The notes under the pieces are model-generated. The model ran no database searches and was not told where the DNA came from. It was given only the letters and a program-made list of their open reading frames with translations. This document shows positions 63,780-64,000 of a stretch of DNA of 64,000 nucleotides, in pieces (position 1 is the first letter of the stretch; each line of letters begins with the position of its first letter). Source of the DNA: Channa striata (lineage: Eukaryota > Chordata > Actinopteri > Anabantiformes > Channidae); NCBI GenBank assembly GCA_033026295.1, contig CM065182.1, positions 14,508,001-14,572,000 on the forward strand, read 5' to 3'. Both the position numbers and the translations under genes were made by a program.

Positions 63780-64000
63780 CCAGAAGCCCTAGAAAATAAG
63801 GTGTGTTTGATATATTTGTAATGTATAGTTGCTGTAAAATTGTTAAATTTATCAATTGGATCAGCATCTGTATTGGCAGATACCCAATATTAAAGAAATC
63901 AGACATTAGGGCCAAATATATTGGACTATGTTACCCAGTAAAGTACATACAGAGATAGATTTTCTCTCTTTGTTCTTTGAAGTTACGTTAAAGGTATAAC
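63780..64000. other. unique right flank, possible old interspersed-repeat fragment
   Basis: The array ends at about 63776 (gctttggcacag). The flank is AT-rich. A piece near 63856-63890 (ggatcagcatctgtattggc, agatacccaata) resembles a diverged form of a GGATCGGTATCGGCCGATAC-type repeat common in fish; this is uncertain. I see no exon on either strand. Confidence 0.35.

Overview
The window is vertebrate nuclear DNA, most likely from a teleost fish. The evidence is spliced genes with GT-AG introns, a dixdc1 orthologue, a LINE (L2/CR1-like) fragment, and a very large tandem array of eukaryotic tRNA genes with internal A and B boxes. The species cannot be fixed from sequence alone.

Layout. (1) 1-4352, minus strand: the 5' part of dixdc1 (Dixin/Ccd1, a Wnt-pathway DIX-domain protein). 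The start codon and first five coding exons are resolved to base level and give 217 codons with an intact N-terminal calponin-homology (CH) domain. The coiled-coil and DIX-domain exons lie beyond the left edge. (2) 4353-6525: a short divergent region with a 70-codon plus-strand ORF, then a LINE reverse-transcriptase fragment, low-complexity DNA and unassigned intergenic sequence. (3) 6526-6916, minus strand: the last two coding exons of a second gene that I could not identify. No upstream exon is visible on the near side of the array or in the last 220 bases. (4) About 7360-63779: a roughly 56-kb head-to-tail tRNA array. (5) 63780-64000: unique flank.

The array holds 48 tRNA copies, all on the plus strand: 16 tRNA-Arg(ACG), 15 tRNA-Arg(TCG) and 17 tRNA-His(GTG), two of the last scrambled. 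The higher-order unit is about 3.53-3.56 kb in the order Arg(ACG), Arg(TCG), His. Each member sits in a related subunit of about 1.1-1.25 kb, and the subunits contain still shorter repeats. Departures from the order (duplicated ACG subunits, missing ACG subunits, hybrid subunits, a 247-bp tandem duplication) are what unequal exchange would leave. The two Arg species differ at wobble base 34 and also by a compensated D-stem pair, which argues that both are or were functional. The His subunit looks like an Arg subunit that lost its Arg gene and gained a His gene a few hundred bases upstream.

Many copies carry recurring 1-2 base deletions in short homopolymers, and three stretches are scrambled mosaics of unit sequence. 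These look more like long-read consensus error than biology, so copy-level pseudogene calls are provisional. No protein-coding gene is supported inside the array; the recurring 60-160 codon ORFs there are by-products of the repeat.
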